DNA from: Streptomyces paradoxus
Lineage (GTDB): Bacteria; Actinomycetota; Actinomycetes; Streptomycetales; Streptomycetaceae
Length of the DNA stretch: 64,000 bases
Assembly (NCBI RefSeq): GCF_014202475.1
Contig: NZ_JACHGV010000002.1
Location: 643,102 to 707,101 of the forward strand
Direction of reading: 5' to 3'
The translations under genes and the position numbers were made by a program. Below the pieces are notes generated by a model. The model had not been told where the DNA came from, did not search any database, and saw nothing but the letters and a program-made list of their open reading frames with translations. Each line of letters begins with the position of its first letter. The first letter of the stretch is position 1. Of the stretch, positions 1 to 7,801 are shown piece after piece.

Positions 1-2457
1 ACGCCAGTCGGCTAGGGCGCGACGCGTGCCCAGGGTGTCGCGGTGGTCCTCGCCCAACACCCGCACCTGATCGGCCAGCAGCCGTTCGAGATCGGCAATC
101 GCACCGGCCGCACCGCCCGCCTCCCCCCGCCAGTCGGCTAGGGCGCGACGCGTGCCCAGGGTGTCGCGGTGGTCCTCGCCCAACACCCGCACCTGATCGG
201 CCAGCAGCCGTTCGTACGCGGCGACGACGTCCCCTGCCTGAGCATCGGCCTGTCCCTGCCAGGAGGCGATGGTGTGGCGTGTGGCGAGGGTGTCGCGGTG
301 GTCTGCGCCCAGCACACGCACCTGGTCGGCCAGCAGCCGTTCGAGATCGGCGACCGCACCGGCCACATCATCGGCCTGACCTCGCCAGCCGGCGAGGTTG
401 GCACGGGTGATGAAATTTCCCGGGTGGTCCACGCCCAGAATCCGCACCTCGTCGGCAAGGAGGTGTTCGAGATCGGTGACGGCTGCTGCTCGATCGCCCG
501 CTTCCCACATTGAATAGGCGAGATTGTGGCGGGTGACTAGCGTTTCCGGGTGGTCTCTTCCCAGGACCCGAATCCGGTCGGCCAGGAGCTGTTCGTAGGC
601 AACGACGACATCCCGCGCCGGATCACCTGCCTGCTCCCGCCAGTACAAGAGGCTGTGCCGAGTGGTAAGCGTTTCGGAGTGGTCCCCTCCCAGAACCCGT
701 GTCCGGTCGGCCAGGACCAGTTCGAGCCCGGCGATGGCGTCAGCCGGATCGCCTGCTTCTCCCTGCCAGGACGCGAGGGCGTGGCGGGTGGTGAGCGTGT
801 CTGGGTGATCTCTTCCCAGGACCCGTGTCCGCTCGGCCAGGACCAGTTCGAGCCCGGCGACGGCGTCAGCCGGATCGCCTGCCTCTCCCCGCCAGGAGGC
901 GAGCTCATGGCGGACGGTGAGGGTGTCGGGATGCTCAGGTCCGAGCTGCCGGTGACTGGTGTTCTCCATGCGCTGGAAGTGGGTGGCGGCCGCGCCGCTC
1001 TGGCCGCTTTCGCCGAGACTTTTACCGAGACGGAACAGCAACTGGTGGGCACCGGATCGGTACAGGGCCTGCTCTGCGCGGCGGGCAAGGGTCGTGGCGT
1101 TTGCCCGAAGGGCCTGGGCGAGTGCGGCGTCGCGTTCGATGTCGGGCCACGCGGCGACGAGGGCGGAGGCGGCCGTGGATGCGACATCTTCCCGCTCCTG
1201 TGCGCACAGTGTGTCGCGAGTCGCGCGCTGGGTGAGTTGATGGACGCGTACCGCGTGGTGGGAATTGCCGGGTTCATGGTCGACGAGACTCAGGCGGTGC
1301 AAGGCGCGCAGCGCGTCGACTGCGTCCTCGACCGTTACCTGACCGGCTCCGACCGGGCGCTGGTCCTGCATCGCCGTGCGGGTGCGGTGTTCGGCGAGGT
1401 GCGTGAGGGCGGGCTCACCAGCCAGCACCGAGGTCGGAATGCCGTTGGGGTCGAGCAAGGCCGCTAAGTGCAGCATGGGGCGGGCCAGTCCCACTGGCCG
1501 GAGCTTGTCGGCACGGTCGATGGACAGGGCCCAGGCTGCAGCCACGCTCGTGGCCTGATCGTCCGGCAGACCGGACGGTTCGGGTAGCACCTCGATCAGC
1601 GTCCGGGCCCGGTCGGTCAGCCGCTGCCGGTAAGTGGCGCAGTCCAGGCCAGCGTCCAGAATGTAGGCGGCGGCCTGGGACAGGGCCAGCGGCAGATGGC
1701 CGAGGTCACCGGCGAGAGCGGTGAGCTGGTCTGCCGGTTCCTGCCGACTGTGAGCCGCCAGAGCCGCAGTCAAGTAGGCAACGGACTCCGTAACGGTGAA
1801 CAGGCCGACGTTGATCAGGTGACGGCCGGATCCGGACAGGGACGCGTCTCTGCGACGGGTGGTCACCAGGGTTCGGCCGTGCGGGCTCGTGGGCGGCCAC
1901 AGACCACGCAGATCGACCGGATCGGCAAGATCATCCAACACGACCAGCCAGCGACACGGCTGCTGCCGGCCCGGTTTGGGCTCCAGCCAGGCCAGGAACG
2001 CCTCTACGGCCTGTTCGGGTTCGGCCGGATTCGCGCCGAGCACCTCCACAGCGGCCCGGGCGTAGACATCGGTGATCGCCTCGCGTGACGCCGCGGTGGC
2101 CCACACGAGCAGATCCACGTGCCCGTCCCGTAACAGTGCCCGTGCATAGTGGGCCGCCAACTGGGTCTTACCGACCCCACCCGTACCGGCCAACACCTGG
2201 CACAGCACCGCCGTTCCCCCGCCGGCCATTGCTTGCTCCAGCGCTCCGACCGCCGGGCGGCTCTGGAACCAGTCGGCCTGCCGCGGCAGCACCCCCACCT
2301 GATGGGGCCACGAAACGGGGACTCGAGGTGAGCCATAGAACGTGTTGAAGTTGTTGTTCATGATTCCGCCGGGCCCGGCCTGCAGCGCGGCATGGTGACG
2401 AAACGTGTTCTCGGACACCCTGACCGCGCCCGGTGTATGCGGCACGGGACCAGTCAT
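1..2457 (-). CDS. NB-ARC/TPR (NLR-like) STAND protein, C-terminus beyond window
   Basis: The reading frame is open for 819 codons from ATG at 2457 to the window edge, so the C-terminus is missing. An Asn-rich stretch (MNNNFNTFYG, residues 33-42) precedes a P-loop (GTGGVGKT, 91-98), a Walker B strand (LVVLDD, 171-176), a TTRRRD motif (199-204) and an LPLAL motif (255-259), which together define an NB-ARC nucleotide-switch domain. From about residue 500 the protein consists of 42-residue TPR-type repeats, each with a core such as VLGRDHPDTL. STAND proteins of this design sense a ligand through the repeats, oligomerise on ATP binding and trigger an effector, often in phage defence or regulated cell death. 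The start codon overlaps the stop of the 142-residue upstream gene (ATGA), so the two are almost certainly co-translated. The fold assignment is secure; the ligand and the output are not visible. Confidence 0.9.
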   Translation of the reverse strand, partial: MTGPVPHTPGAVRVSENTFRHHAALQAGPGGIMNNNFNTFYGSPRVPVSWPHQVGVLPRQADWFQSRPAVGALEQAMAGGGTAVLCQVLAGTGGVGKTQLAAHYARALLRDGHVDLLVWATAASREAITDVYARAAVEVLGANPAEPEQAVEAFLAWLEPKPGRQQPCRWLVVLDDLADPVDLRGLWPPTSPHGRTLVTTRRRDASLSGSGRHLINVGLFTVTESVAYLTAALAAHSRQEPADQLTALAGDLGHLPLALSQAAAYILDAGLDCATYRQRLTDRARTLIEVLPEPSGLPDDQATSVAAAWALSIDRADKLRPVGLARPMLHLAALLDPNGIPTSVLAGEPALTHLAEHRTRTAMQDQRPVGAGQVTVEDAVDALRALHRLSLVDHEPGNSHHAVRVHQLTQRATRDTLCAQEREDVASTAASALVAAWPDIERDAALAQALRANATTLARRAEQALYRSGAHQLLFRLGKSLGESGQSGAAATHFQRMENTSHRQLGPEHPDTLTVRHELASWRGEAGDPADAVAGLELVLAERTRVLGRDHPDTLTTRHALASWQGEAGDPADAIAGLELVLADRTRVLGGDHSETLTTRHSLLYWREQAGDPARDVVVAYEQLLADRIRVLGRDHPETLVTRHNLAYSMWEAGDRAAAVTDLEHLLADEVRILGVDHPGNFITRANLAGWRGQADDVAGAVADLERLLADQVRVLGADHRDTLATRHTIASWQGQADAQAGDVVAAYERLLADQVRVLGEDHRDTLGTRRALADWRGEAGGAAGAIADLERLLADQVRVLGEDHRDTLGTRRALADWR
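2..214 (-). repeat. Near-identical tandem TPR-coding units, 126-bp period
   Basis: Bases 2-88 are identical over 87 bp to bases 128-214, an offset of exactly 126 bp or 42 codons, which is one TPR unit. Two further units (about 655-780 and 781-906) are also very alike. Identity at synonymous positions points to recent duplication or gene conversion inside the repeat domain rather than ancient repeats kept by selection. Confidence 0.9.
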
Positions 2458-2882
2458 GCAGACGACCCCCAATTGTTGGTCTGCTCGTTGTGGTCACCGA
2501 TCTGGGACACGGCCGGCCCGTAGTAGATGTTGTTGGACACCGTCGTTCCACCGCGTTCTGCCCGCTCATCCACCAGGGCCTGCAATTCCGCCGCGGCCCG
2601 CTCCCGCTCCACCCCGTCCAGACTCAGCAGCAGCGTCTCGAAGCGGCTCCGCCACAGGGTCTGCTGGCCGCTCCGCGTCAGCTCAGCCTCCTCGCCACCG
2701 ACCGCTTCTAAGGCGGCCGCGGTCTGATCGAGCTCGAGCTCGACTCGCTCTTGCTGAGTGTCCCCATGGCCGAACAACCGTGCCACCCGCTGTCGACATC
2801 CGCCCCAGACATCGGTGCCCGCAGCCTGTACCACGGCCGTGCCACCTGCCGCCGCAAGAGCCGTCAACGCCTCTGTCAGCAT
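2454..2882 (-). CDS. Small putative effector paired with the NB-ARC/TPR protein
   Basis: The ATG at 2882 follows a strong ribosome site (GAGGGGGAGG) and encodes 142 residues. Residues 1-25 form a hydrophobic, Ala/Gly-rich helix (MLTEALTALAAAGG). The middle (about 45-110) is charged and predicted helical. The C-terminus (116-139) holds an Asn/Gly/Gln-rich motif with SNNIYYGP and QIGDHNEQ. The gene ends in an ATGA overlap with the NLR-like gene. In bacterial NLR systems, small proteins with a helical N-terminal domain and a short C-terminal amyloid-signalling motif sit next to an NLR carrying a matching motif. The QIG core and the repeated Asn/Gln fit that pattern, and the neighbour has an Asn-rich motif in front of its NB-ARC domain. 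The gene itself is well supported; the pore-forming or cell-death role is inference. Confidence 0.8.
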   Translation of the reverse strand: MLTEALTALAAAGGTAVVQAAGTDVWGGCRQRVARLFGHGDTQQERVELELDQTAAALEAVGGEEAELTRSGQQTLWRSRFETLLLSLDGVERERAAAELQALVDERAERGGTTVSNNIYYGPAVSQIGDHNEQTNNWGSSA

Positions 2883-3212
2883 CCAGTCGCCTCCCCCTCG
2901 AAGTCCCCACTGTTGCGCGTGACTCTGTGAACGTAGCGCCTTACCGACGGTTAGGAACCGTCTTCGACGGACCAGCCCGGCGCACTCCGGCGACTTCACC
3001 GCGGGGCGCGCTCCAAATACTCCAAAAGAGGTGCGAGCTGCGAGCACGTGTGTGCTGATGTCGTGGTATGTGGGGGAAGCCAATGGGGCCGGAAGCCGCC
3101 CGCATGCCTGTCGCGACCGGTCGGCACCGCCCCCTGGTCACCGGATGCTGCCCCCGGAACGGTCACCCGGCCCGGTCGCGGCCTCACGCAGGGCCCCGGC
3201 ACTCTGCCCGCC
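2883..3212. other. Intergenic, no gene seen
   Basis: About 330 bp lie between the putative effector gene and the end of the EamA exporter gene. Apart from the ribosome site of the effector gene at its left end I see no convincing gene, tRNA or strong hairpin. The promoter of the effector-NLR pair must lie here, but no clear -35/-10 pair stands out. Confidence 0.5.
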
Positions 3213-4187
3213 TCATGCCTCCTCAGGCCCCTTCCTCACCGCCGCTGAGACCTGCCTCGTGGGCGGGACCGCCACGAGCCCCCCTACGTCGCCTCCCTCG
3301 AGCAGCATTGCCGCCATCCGCGGTGGCTTTGACACAGAAGCAAACTGCCCCGCCACCGTCGCCCCGAACGCCAGCCCCATGCCGACCAGTTGCACCGCCG
3401 TCAGCGCTTGTCCGAGCGCCACCCAGCCGACGACTGCCGCGGTCAGCGGGGAGAGCGGGCCGAGGAAGGTGACCTGGGTGGCGGTCATGCGGCCGATGCC
3501 GCGGAACCACAGCCAGTACGCGAGGGCAGTGTTCGCGACGGCGAGGTAGAGGTAGCCGCCGACCGCCGGGCCGTCCAGCGCCGGTGGCGCCCCTTCCACC
3601 AGGAAGGCGAGCGGCGCGATGAGCAGGCCTCCCGCGGTCAGCTGCCAGCCGGTCAGCGCCAGCGGCCCGACGCCCTCGGGGCGGCCCCAGCGCTGGGTGA
3701 GCACGGTGCCGGTCGACATCGACGCCGTGGACGCGACGGCCGCCAGCAGACCGAGCGTGTCCAGCGACCCGGCCGCCTTCAGCACGACGAGGCTGACGCC
3801 GAACGCGGCCACGGCCCCGGTCACCAGCGTGCGCGCCGACGGCCGCTGCCCGAGCAGCAGTACCGAGAGGCCGGCCACGAACAGCGGCCCGGCCGAGCCG
3901 ACGACCGCCGCCAGGCCGCCGGGCAGCCGGTACGCGGAGAGGAACAGCAGCGGGAAGAAGGCGCCGATGTTCAGCGCGCCGAGCACCGCCGCCTTCCACC
4001 ACCAGGCGCCGCGCGGCAGCACCCGGGCGAGGGCGAGCAGCAGCAACCCGGCGGGCAGGGCGCGCATCAGGGCGGTGAAGAGAGGGCGGTCGGGCGGGAG
4101 GAACTCGGTGGTGACCGCATAGGTCGTGCCCCAGGAGACGGGCGCGAGGGCGGTGAGGGTGATGAGGGCCGGTCGGGACATGGCCAT
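3213..4187 (-). CDS. EamA/DMT-family drug or metabolite exporter
   Basis: The product has 324 residues with about ten hydrophobic segments and the two-fold EamA repeat of the drug/metabolite transporter superfamily. The opening WGTTYAVTTEFLPP and the later LGALNIGAFF are typical of the first EamA half, and YWLWFRGIGRMTATQ of the second. Start ATG 4187 was chosen because GAAGGG lies seven bases upstream; a second ATG at 4181 is possible. The gene is divergent from a MarR regulator, and its promoter (4222-4249) overlaps a palindromic operator. This suggests the exporter is repressed by MarR and induced by a small aromatic or toxic ligand. The substrate cannot be told from sequence. Confidence 0.93.
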   Translation of the reverse strand: MAMSRPALITLTALAPVSWGTTYAVTTEFLPPDRPLFTALMRALPAGLLLLALARVLPRGAWWWKAAVLGALNIGAFFPLLFLSAYRLPGGLAAVVGSAGPLFVAGLSVLLLGQRPSARTLVTGAVAAFGVSLVVLKAAGSLDTLGLLAAVASTASMSTGTVLTQRWGRPEGVGPLALTGWQLTAGGLLIAPLAFLVEGAPPALDGPAVGGYLYLAVANTALAYWLWFRGIGRMTATQVTFLGPLSPLTAAVVGWVALGQALTAVQLVGMGLAFGATVAGQFASVSKPPRMAAMLLEGGDVGGLVAVPPTRQVSAAVRKGPEEA

Positions 4188-4214
4188 GGGAAGCACCCTT
4201 CGAAGTAGGTCAGC

Positions 4215-4259
4215 AGAAAGTAGCTTACCGCTAAGCAACTTTCAGTCAAGCTACTTTCT
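4215..4259. promoter_or_regulatory. MarR-type operator between exporter and regulator
   Basis: A perfect 12-bp inverted repeat spans AGAAAGTAGCTT (4215-4226) and AAGCTACTTTCT (4248-4259). A second, tighter palindrome (GCTTA-CCGC-TAAGC, 4223-4236) is nested in the left half and flanked by AAAGT/ACTTT. Two overlapping dyads in a divergent MarR intergenic region are expected for autorepression plus repression of the exporter. Confidence 0.85.
4222..4249 (-). promoter_or_regulatory. Predicted promoter of the EamA exporter
   Basis: On the minus strand TTGACT (4249-4244) is followed after 16 bp by TAAGCT (4227-4222), a good vegetative -35/-10 pair. Both boxes lie within the inverted repeats, so a bound MarR dimer would block polymerase directly. 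Confidence 0.6.
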
Positions 4260-4293
4260 TGCGGGTCACCGAGAGGCGGCCGATACTCGTGCC

Positions 4294-4806
4294 ATGAGCG
4301 AACGCCCGGAGCAGCGCAAGGACCCCGTCGACGCGATCATCGACCAGTGGGCGACGGTCCGGCCCGACCTCGACACCGCCGCCATGGAGGTCTTCGGCCG
4401 GATCAACCGGCTCTCGCACGCGATCGGCGAGCGGGTGGGGCGGACGTACGCGAAGTTCGGCATCTCACGCGGGGAGTTCGACGTCCTGGCGACCCTGCGC
4501 CGCTCCGGCGAGCCCTACACGCTCTCGCCCCGGCAGCTCTCCGCGACGCTGATGCTCACCACCGGCGGCATGACGGGACGCCTGGACAAGCTGGAGCGGG
4601 CGGGGCTGCTGCGCCGCTCCCCCGACCCGCACGACCGGCGCGGACTGCAGGTCACACTCACCGGCGAGGGCCTCGCACTGGTCGACGAGGCGGTCGGGGC
4701 GGGGCTGGCGGTGCAGACGGAGGCCCTGTCCGCCCTGGGCGCGGAGCGGGCCGGGCAGCTGGCCGGTCTGCTGCGGGACCTGCTGGCCGGGACGGACAGG
4801 TCCTGA
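4294..4806 (+). CDS. MarR-family transcriptional regulator
   Basis: This is a 170-residue winged-helix regulator. The recognition region includes SPRQLSATLMLTTGGMTGRLD, followed by the wing sequence RSPDPHDRRG (about residues 107-116), the DxRR/DHDRR-type signature of MarR proteins. ATG 4294 gives a family-typical length; an in-frame upstream extension would run back through the operator and is rejected. It is divergent from the EamA exporter over a palindromic operator and most likely represses both genes until a ligand binds. Confidence 0.93.
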   Translation: MSERPEQRKDPVDAIIDQWATVRPDLDTAAMEVFGRINRLSHAIGERVGRTYAKFGISRGEFDVLATLRRSGEPYTLSPRQLSATLMLTTGGMTGRLDKLERAGLLRRSPDPHDRRGLQVTLTGEGLALVDEAVGAGLAVQTEALSALGAERAGQLAGLLRDLLAGTDRS

Positions 4807-4814
4807 CACGACGA

Positions 4815-4845
4815 GGGCGCCGTCGCGGATGTCGCGACGGCGCCC
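4815..4845. terminator. Bidirectional hairpin terminator
   Basis: A perfect 13-bp stem (GGGCGCCGTCGCG, 4815-4827, with its complement at 4833-4845) surrounds a 5-nt loop. It lies between the convergent ends of the MarR gene and the small membrane protein gene, so it can serve both. Confidence 0.85.
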
Positions 4846-4862
4846 CCGAAGAGGAACGCGGA

Positions 4863-5150
4863 TCAGGCCTTGACTTCGCTCTTCGCCTCGGCCTTGGTGG
4901 CGATGTTGGAGCTGGTCGGGTCCTTCTTCTTGTGCGACTTGTCGCCGATCACCACCAGCGCGTGGATGACCAGGTACAGCGCGATCGGGGCCACGACGAA
5001 GAGGCCCAGCGTCTCGATGACGCTCAGGCCCGGGCCGGGGTCGTCACCGTCGTCGCGGGTGAGCGCGCTCGCAGGGGACGACATGAGCAGCATCATCAGC
5101 GTCGTACCGGCTGCCAGGGCGCCGGCGCGCAGGGCGTTCTTCTTGTCCAC
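4863..5150 (-). CDS. Small membrane protein, unknown function
   Basis: The 95-residue product has an N-terminal hydrophobic segment ending in an Ala-x-Ala site (SSPASAL, about 24-30), an acidic linker and one transmembrane helix (about 45-68). The tail is rich in Lys and acidic residues (KSHKKKDP, then AKSEVKA). It may therefore be exported and then anchored with a short charged cytoplasmic tail. The start is GTG 5150 and no good ribosome site precedes it. It lies downstream of malQ on the same strand, 84 bp away. I do not recognise a named family. Confidence 0.75.
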   Translation of the reverse strand: MDKKNALRAGALAAGTTLMMLLMSSPASALTRDDGDDPGPGLSVIETLGLFVVAPIALYLVIHALVVIGDKSHKKKDPTSSNIATKAEAKSEVKA

Positions 5151-5234
5151 GGTGTCAAAATATCCAACGCCGGCCGGGCCCGCGCGCCCGGGGTGCCGTA
5201 AGAGGCCCTCGCCTCATGGCCCCCGCCCCTGACC

Positions 5235-7319
5235 TCATGCCCCGCCGTCCCTGAGCACCCCCATCAGCGCGTGCAGCCGCGGCGAGGCCGCGAGGTCCTC
5301 CAGCGTCACCGGCCGTCCCTGCGCGTCCGCGATCGGCAGGCGCCAGTTCGGGTACTGGTCCCAGGTTCCCGGGAGGTTCTGCGGGCGGCGGTCCCCGACG
5401 CCGTCCGGGAGCCAGACGCCGATCATGCGGGCCGGGGTGCGCAGCAGGAAACGGTGGACGGCCTGGATCTCGGCCTCCTCCGACGACGTGTCGCTGCCGC
5501 CGCCCGTGCCGTGCAGCAGACCGAGCCGGGAGAGCAGCGACAGCCACTCCCCCGCGTCGGCGGCGGCCTCGGCGCGCTCCTCCTCCAGGGGCCGGGTCAG
5601 CAGACCCAGGCTGTCGCGGAGCTCGACGTGCTCGCCGGTGAGGCGGGCGGCCGTGGAGGGCAGGTCGTGGGTGGTGGCGGTGGCCAGGCAGTCGGCGCGC
5701 CAGGCGTCGGGGGGCAGGGGGCGGCCGTCGCCGTCCCAGTCGCGCTCGAACCACAGCACCGACGTGCCGAGCACCCCGCGCTCGCGCAGGGCCTCGCGCA
5801 CCCCGGGCTCGACGGTGCCGAGGTCCTCGCCGATCACCAGGGCCCCGGCCCGGGAGGCCTCCAGGACGAGGACGGCGAGCATGGCCTCGGCGTCGTAGCG
5901 GACGTAGGTGCCCTCGGTGGGGGGATGTCCCTGCGGGACCCACCAGAGGCGGAACAGGCCCATGACGTGGTCGATGCGCAGCGCACCGGCGTAGCGGAAC
6001 AGGGCGCGCAGCAGCTCGCGGAACGGGGCGTAACCGGACTCGGCCAGCCGGTCGGGACGCCAGGGCGGCAGGCCCCAGTCCTGGCCGCGGGCGTTGAAGG
6101 CGTCCGGTGGGGCGCCCACCGACATACCGGCGGCGAAGTACTCCTGCTGCGCCCAGGCGTCGGCCCCGCCGGGGTGGACGCCGACCGCGAGGTCGTGCAC
6201 GATCCCGACCGGCATCCCGGCCTCGCGCCCGGCCCGCTGCGCGGCGGTCAGCTGGGTGTCGGTGAGCCAGGCGAGCCGGGACCAGAAGTCGACCCGGTCC
6301 ATGAGGCCGTTGCGGGCCTGGGCGGTCTCGGCCGAGCGCGGGTCGCGCAGGCCGGTCGGCCAGCGGTGCCAGTCGGAGCCGTGCACCTCGGCGAGGGCGC
6401 ACCAGGTGGCGTGGTCCTCCAGGGCCTGGCCCTGCCCGGCGAGGAAGTCGCAGTAGGCGGCGCGCCGGCCGGGGCCGAGGGGGACCTCGGCGAGCAGCTC
6501 CAGCGCCTCCCGCTTGAGCTCCCACACGGCGTCCCGGTCGATCAACGCGCCCTGGTGCAGCACCGCTTCGCGCAGCCGGCCGGACCTCTCCAGCAGCGCG
6601 CGCAGACGCCCGGGGTCCTCGGCGTACGCGGCTTCCGGGACGTCCTCGACGCGCAGGTGCACGGGGTCGGGGAAGCGGCGCGAGGAGGGGCGGTAGGGAG
6701 AGGGGTCGGTGGGAGCTCCGGGCACGGCCGCGTGCAGCGGGTTGACCTGGACGAATCCGGCGCCGAGGGACCGTCCGGCCCAGCCGGCCAGCTCGGCGAG
6801 GTCACCGAGGTCGCCCATGCCCCAGGAGCGGCGGGACAGCAGCGAGTAGAGCTGGACGAGGAGTCCGTAGGAGCGTCCGGCGGGAGCGGGCAGGCGGGGC
6901 GGGGCGACGATCAGGTGGGCGGTGGCGGTGCGGCCGTCGGGGGTGGTGGCGGTCAGCCGGTGGACGCCGGGCGGGAGGCCGTCCGCCGAGGCGCGGCTCT
7001 CGCCCTGCTCGGTGTCGATCCGCAGGCGGGTGCCCCCGGGGAGCGCGGCCAGGGCGGCCGGGGGGCTGCCGCTCCAGCCGACCACGGTCGGCGGCAGCAG
7101 CCGTTCGCCGAGTTCCCCCTCGCGGGCCGCGAGCGCGGCGCGGACGGCGCCGGGCGTGCTCGCGTCCACGCCGAGGGCGGCCAGGGTCAGGGTGACCGCG
7201 GTGGCCGAGGCCGCGACCGAGCGGTCCGGGGACGGGCTGTAGGAAGTGGCGACGCCGTGCAGTGCGGCGAGGCGGGACAGGTCCTCGGAGGGCGGGTCGG
7301 CCGGCCGGGGTGCGGTCAT
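5235..7319 (-). CDS. malQ: 4-alpha-glucanotransferase (amylomaltase)
   Basis: The 694-residue GH77 enzyme transfers alpha-1,4-glucan segments between maltodextrins and releases glucose in the cytoplasm. The GH77 signatures are present: the nucleophile Asp in LRIDHVMG (about D450), the acid/base Glu in IGEDLG (about E498) and the third acid in TTHDLPS (about D551), together with WGMGDLGDL near residue 170. An N-terminal beta-rich extension of roughly 150 residues before the barrel is usual for actinobacterial MalQ. ATG 7319 directly abuts the TAG stop of the upstream 85-residue gene, so the two probably share a transcript. Confidence 0.95.
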   Translation of the reverse strand: MTAPRPADPPSEDLSRLAALHGVATSYSPSPDRSVAASATAVTLTLAALGVDASTPGAVRAALAAREGELGERLLPPTVVGWSGSPPAALAALPGGTRLRIDTEQGESRASADGLPPGVHRLTATTPDGRTATAHLIVAPPRLPAPAGRSYGLLVQLYSLLSRRSWGMGDLGDLAELAGWAGRSLGAGFVQVNPLHAAVPGAPTDPSPYRPSSRRFPDPVHLRVEDVPEAAYAEDPGRLRALLERSGRLREAVLHQGALIDRDAVWELKREALELLAEVPLGPGRRAAYCDFLAGQGQALEDHATWCALAEVHGSDWHRWPTGLRDPRSAETAQARNGLMDRVDFWSRLAWLTDTQLTAAQRAGREAGMPVGIVHDLAVGVHPGGADAWAQQEYFAAGMSVGAPPDAFNARGQDWGLPPWRPDRLAESGYAPFRELLRALFRYAGALRIDHVMGLFRLWWVPQGHPPTEGTYVRYDAEAMLAVLVLEASRAGALVIGEDLGTVEPGVREALRERGVLGTSVLWFERDWDGDGRPLPPDAWRADCLATATTHDLPSTAARLTGEHVELRDSLGLLTRPLEEERAEAAADAGEWLSLLSRLGLLHGTGGGSDTSSEEAEIQAVHRFLLRTPARMIGVWLPDGVGDRRPQNLPGTWDQYPNWRLPIADAQGRPVTLEDLAASPRLHALMGVLRDGGA

Positions 7320-7577
7320 CTACATCCTCGTGAAGTCCGGGACGAAGGCCGGGGGCTCGCTGGTCAGGGGAGCGGCTTCGGCGAGCGGCGGCTCACTGGT
7401 GAGGGGCTCGGCGTCGGGCAGCGGGGGCTCGCTGGTCAGCGGCAGTTCGGTGTGGGTGCTCTCGGAGCTGAAGACGCAGTAGCGGGGGTCGGCATGGTGC
7501 GGGTCGTCGAGGTCGGCGGACTGGTCCGCCACGGGTTTGGACGGGGCCGGGAGCGGAAGGAAAGTCATCGCAGCCAC
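7320..7577 (-). CDS. Small hypothetical protein upstream of malQ
   Basis: GTG 7577 sits five bases after a perfect AAGGAGG and gives 85 residues. An ATG four codons further in (7568) is the alternative start. The sequence is Pro/acidic-rich with no hydrophobic segment. It ends in three imperfect repeats of the core PLTSEPP separated by short acidic or Ala linkers, and has a single Cys (RYCVFSS). The stop codon is adjacent to the malQ ATG, so translational coupling is likely. I do not recognise the family. The strong ribosome site argues that it is real; a disordered or regulatory role is conceivable but unsupported. Confidence 0.65.
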   Translation of the reverse strand: MAAMTFLPLPAPSKPVADQSADLDDPHHADPRYCVFSSESTHTELPLTSEPPLPDAEPLTSEPPLAEAAPLTSEPPAFVPDFTRM

Positions 7578-7801
7578 GGGGGCCTCCTTGTCGGGTACGG
7601 CTTTCAACGGGTCATCGCAGCCCTACCCAGTCGGCGCGAAGGCAGACGCCCCAGGCCGAACATCGTGCTCCTGCTCACATTCCACTCCCCTCCACATACT
7701 CCAGATTCCGGCATTTCACCCACAACGGCCACCCTCGTTGACACGTTCACCGCACGGGTGGTGGGCTCGTTCTGCCGGTCGAACGCATCTGGAGGGGGCC
7801 T

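Noticed and set aside
550..1467. Plus-strand open frame with repeats in the NLR region
   Set aside because: It is the shadow of the TPR repeats; the minus strand gives a coherent NB-ARC/TPR protein through the whole interval.
7578..7801. Possible DasR (GlcNAc) site upstream of the GH84-type gene
   Set aside because: I searched by eye for the ACTGGTCTAGACCAGT type of site and found no convincing match.
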